Assembly: GCA_014706295.1 (NCBI GenBank) | Contig: JACSVZ010000002.1 | Location: 17,344,494-17,408,493 of the forward strand | From: Lycocorax pyrrhopterus obiensis | Lineage: Eukaryota; Chordata; Aves; Passeriformes; Paradisaeidae | Reading direction: 5' to 3' | Length of the DNA: 64,000 nt | Part shown: in pieces, positions 63,351 to 64,000 of the stretch | Numbering within the stretch: the first letter of the stretch is position 1 | Layout of the letters: each line of letters begins with the position of its first letter | Made by a program: the position numbers and the translations under genes | Notes under the pieces: model-generated | What the model saw: only the letters and a program-made list of their open reading frames with translations | Told to the model about the DNA's origin: nothing | The model's database searches: none

Positions 63351-64000
63351 GGCAAGTTTGCTTCATCTGTTACTGCCACAGCTTGTAAAAGGACAGATCC
63401 TCTTACTGCCGTGCCATTCGCTTCCACTTGATCCTCTTCATTATTTCTAACCAGCTTTTTATATATCAGTCCTGCAAAAAACGCTGAAATTGAGCACAGC
63501 GGAGACCTAGGCATGTACAGTGCTCACATCCAGGTAAAGATGTGCCTGTTAAACTGTGGATGGGTCTGTGTGGTTCTGGATGTGCAACCCAGCTCCTGTT
63601 CTCGTGCCTTCTGATAAGGGTCTTCAGCAACCCTGAGTGCACAACAAGATCATTATTTAGAGTGTCACCTGGCAGTGGACAGACACATTCACCCTTTCAA
63701 GCTTTCCTACCAAAATAATCAGGAATTGGAATGCTTGAAACCAACTAAGTCTTTGATAGTAAAGACTGCAAACTCTTTGTTTCCCCACCAACTTGGGAAT
63801 AGTAATATTTTTTTACCTATCTGGAGAGGTTATCATAATTTTTGAAAACATAGGGTAAATATTTTTCAAAAAAGGTTTTAAATTATTTGGGCTTTTTCTT
63901 TTACTTTTCCTCAGGTAGAGTCAAAAACCTTCACTATTTTATACATCAGTGGTTCCCCTCAGGTTTTTCACTTAAAAATCAAAAAGATTGAATTTTGCTT
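63351..64000. other. Intergenic DNA to right edge
   Basis: AT-rich apart from the TATA-like element noted at 63454-63466; nothing else identified. Confidence 0.6.

Noticed and set aside
62762..63514. Minus-strand ORF of 250 codons
   Set aside because: It contains a GWGWGWGRG low-complexity run from the CCCCAG repeat and other GC-driven sequence, with no known domain.
21651..64000. Neighbouring genes known near GPR158 in mammals (THNSL1, ENKUR)
   Set aside because: No long intact ORF or recognisable exon of either was seen. A faint similarity of the 22985-23346 peptides to a coiled-coil protein was too weak to use.
1..64000. CRISPR arrays, operons, insertion sequences or other prokaryotic systems
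   Set aside because: Spliced gene structure, CR1 elements and avian LTRs show vertebrate nuclear DNA; no regularly spaced repeats were seen.

Overview
The window looks like avian nuclear DNA. It carries many CR1 LINE fragments with typical avian 3' ends, retroviral LTRs of bird type, long AT-rich non-coding stretches and one CpG-island gene with introns. Nothing resembles bacterial organisation: there are no operons, no long intact ORFs and no CRISPR array.

One protein-coding gene can be recognised, on the minus strand: the 5' part of GPR158, a class C orphan receptor also described as the metabotropic glycine receptor mGlyR. Coding exon 1 is at 19385-20256 and coding exon 2 at 5095-5200. 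Intron 1, about 14.2 kb, lies between them, and intron 2 runs off the left edge. The two exons join in frame and give the signal peptide, most of the extracellular Cache domain and the start of the cysteine-rich EGF-like linker. Exon 3, the seven-transmembrane region and the C-terminal tail are not in the window. A strong CpG island (about 19600-21650) covers exon 1 and the promoter.

Layout: 1-5094 is GPR158 intron 2 with an ERV LTR in sense orientation. 5201-19384 is intron 1 with two CR1 fragments, also in the sense of the gene. 20257-21650 is the 5' UTR and promoter island. From 21651 to 64000 is upstream intergenic DNA with no gene I can support. It holds six more CR1 pieces, two further LTR candidates, a perfect (TAAAA)15 microsatellite, two small GC-rich blocks (about 39650-39930 and 62850-63350), a CpG cluster near 55260-55520, and a long pyrimidine-rich stretch (34560-36420).

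I found no convincing new biological system. The observations most worth checking are a possible orphan terminal exon at 50767-50925, the two distal GC-rich blocks as regulatory elements or lncRNA promoters, possible divergent transcription from the GPR158 island, and the solo LTR at 57509-58143 with an apparent 6-bp target duplication. Identifications rest on reading the sequence and on remembered family sequences; no database search was run.
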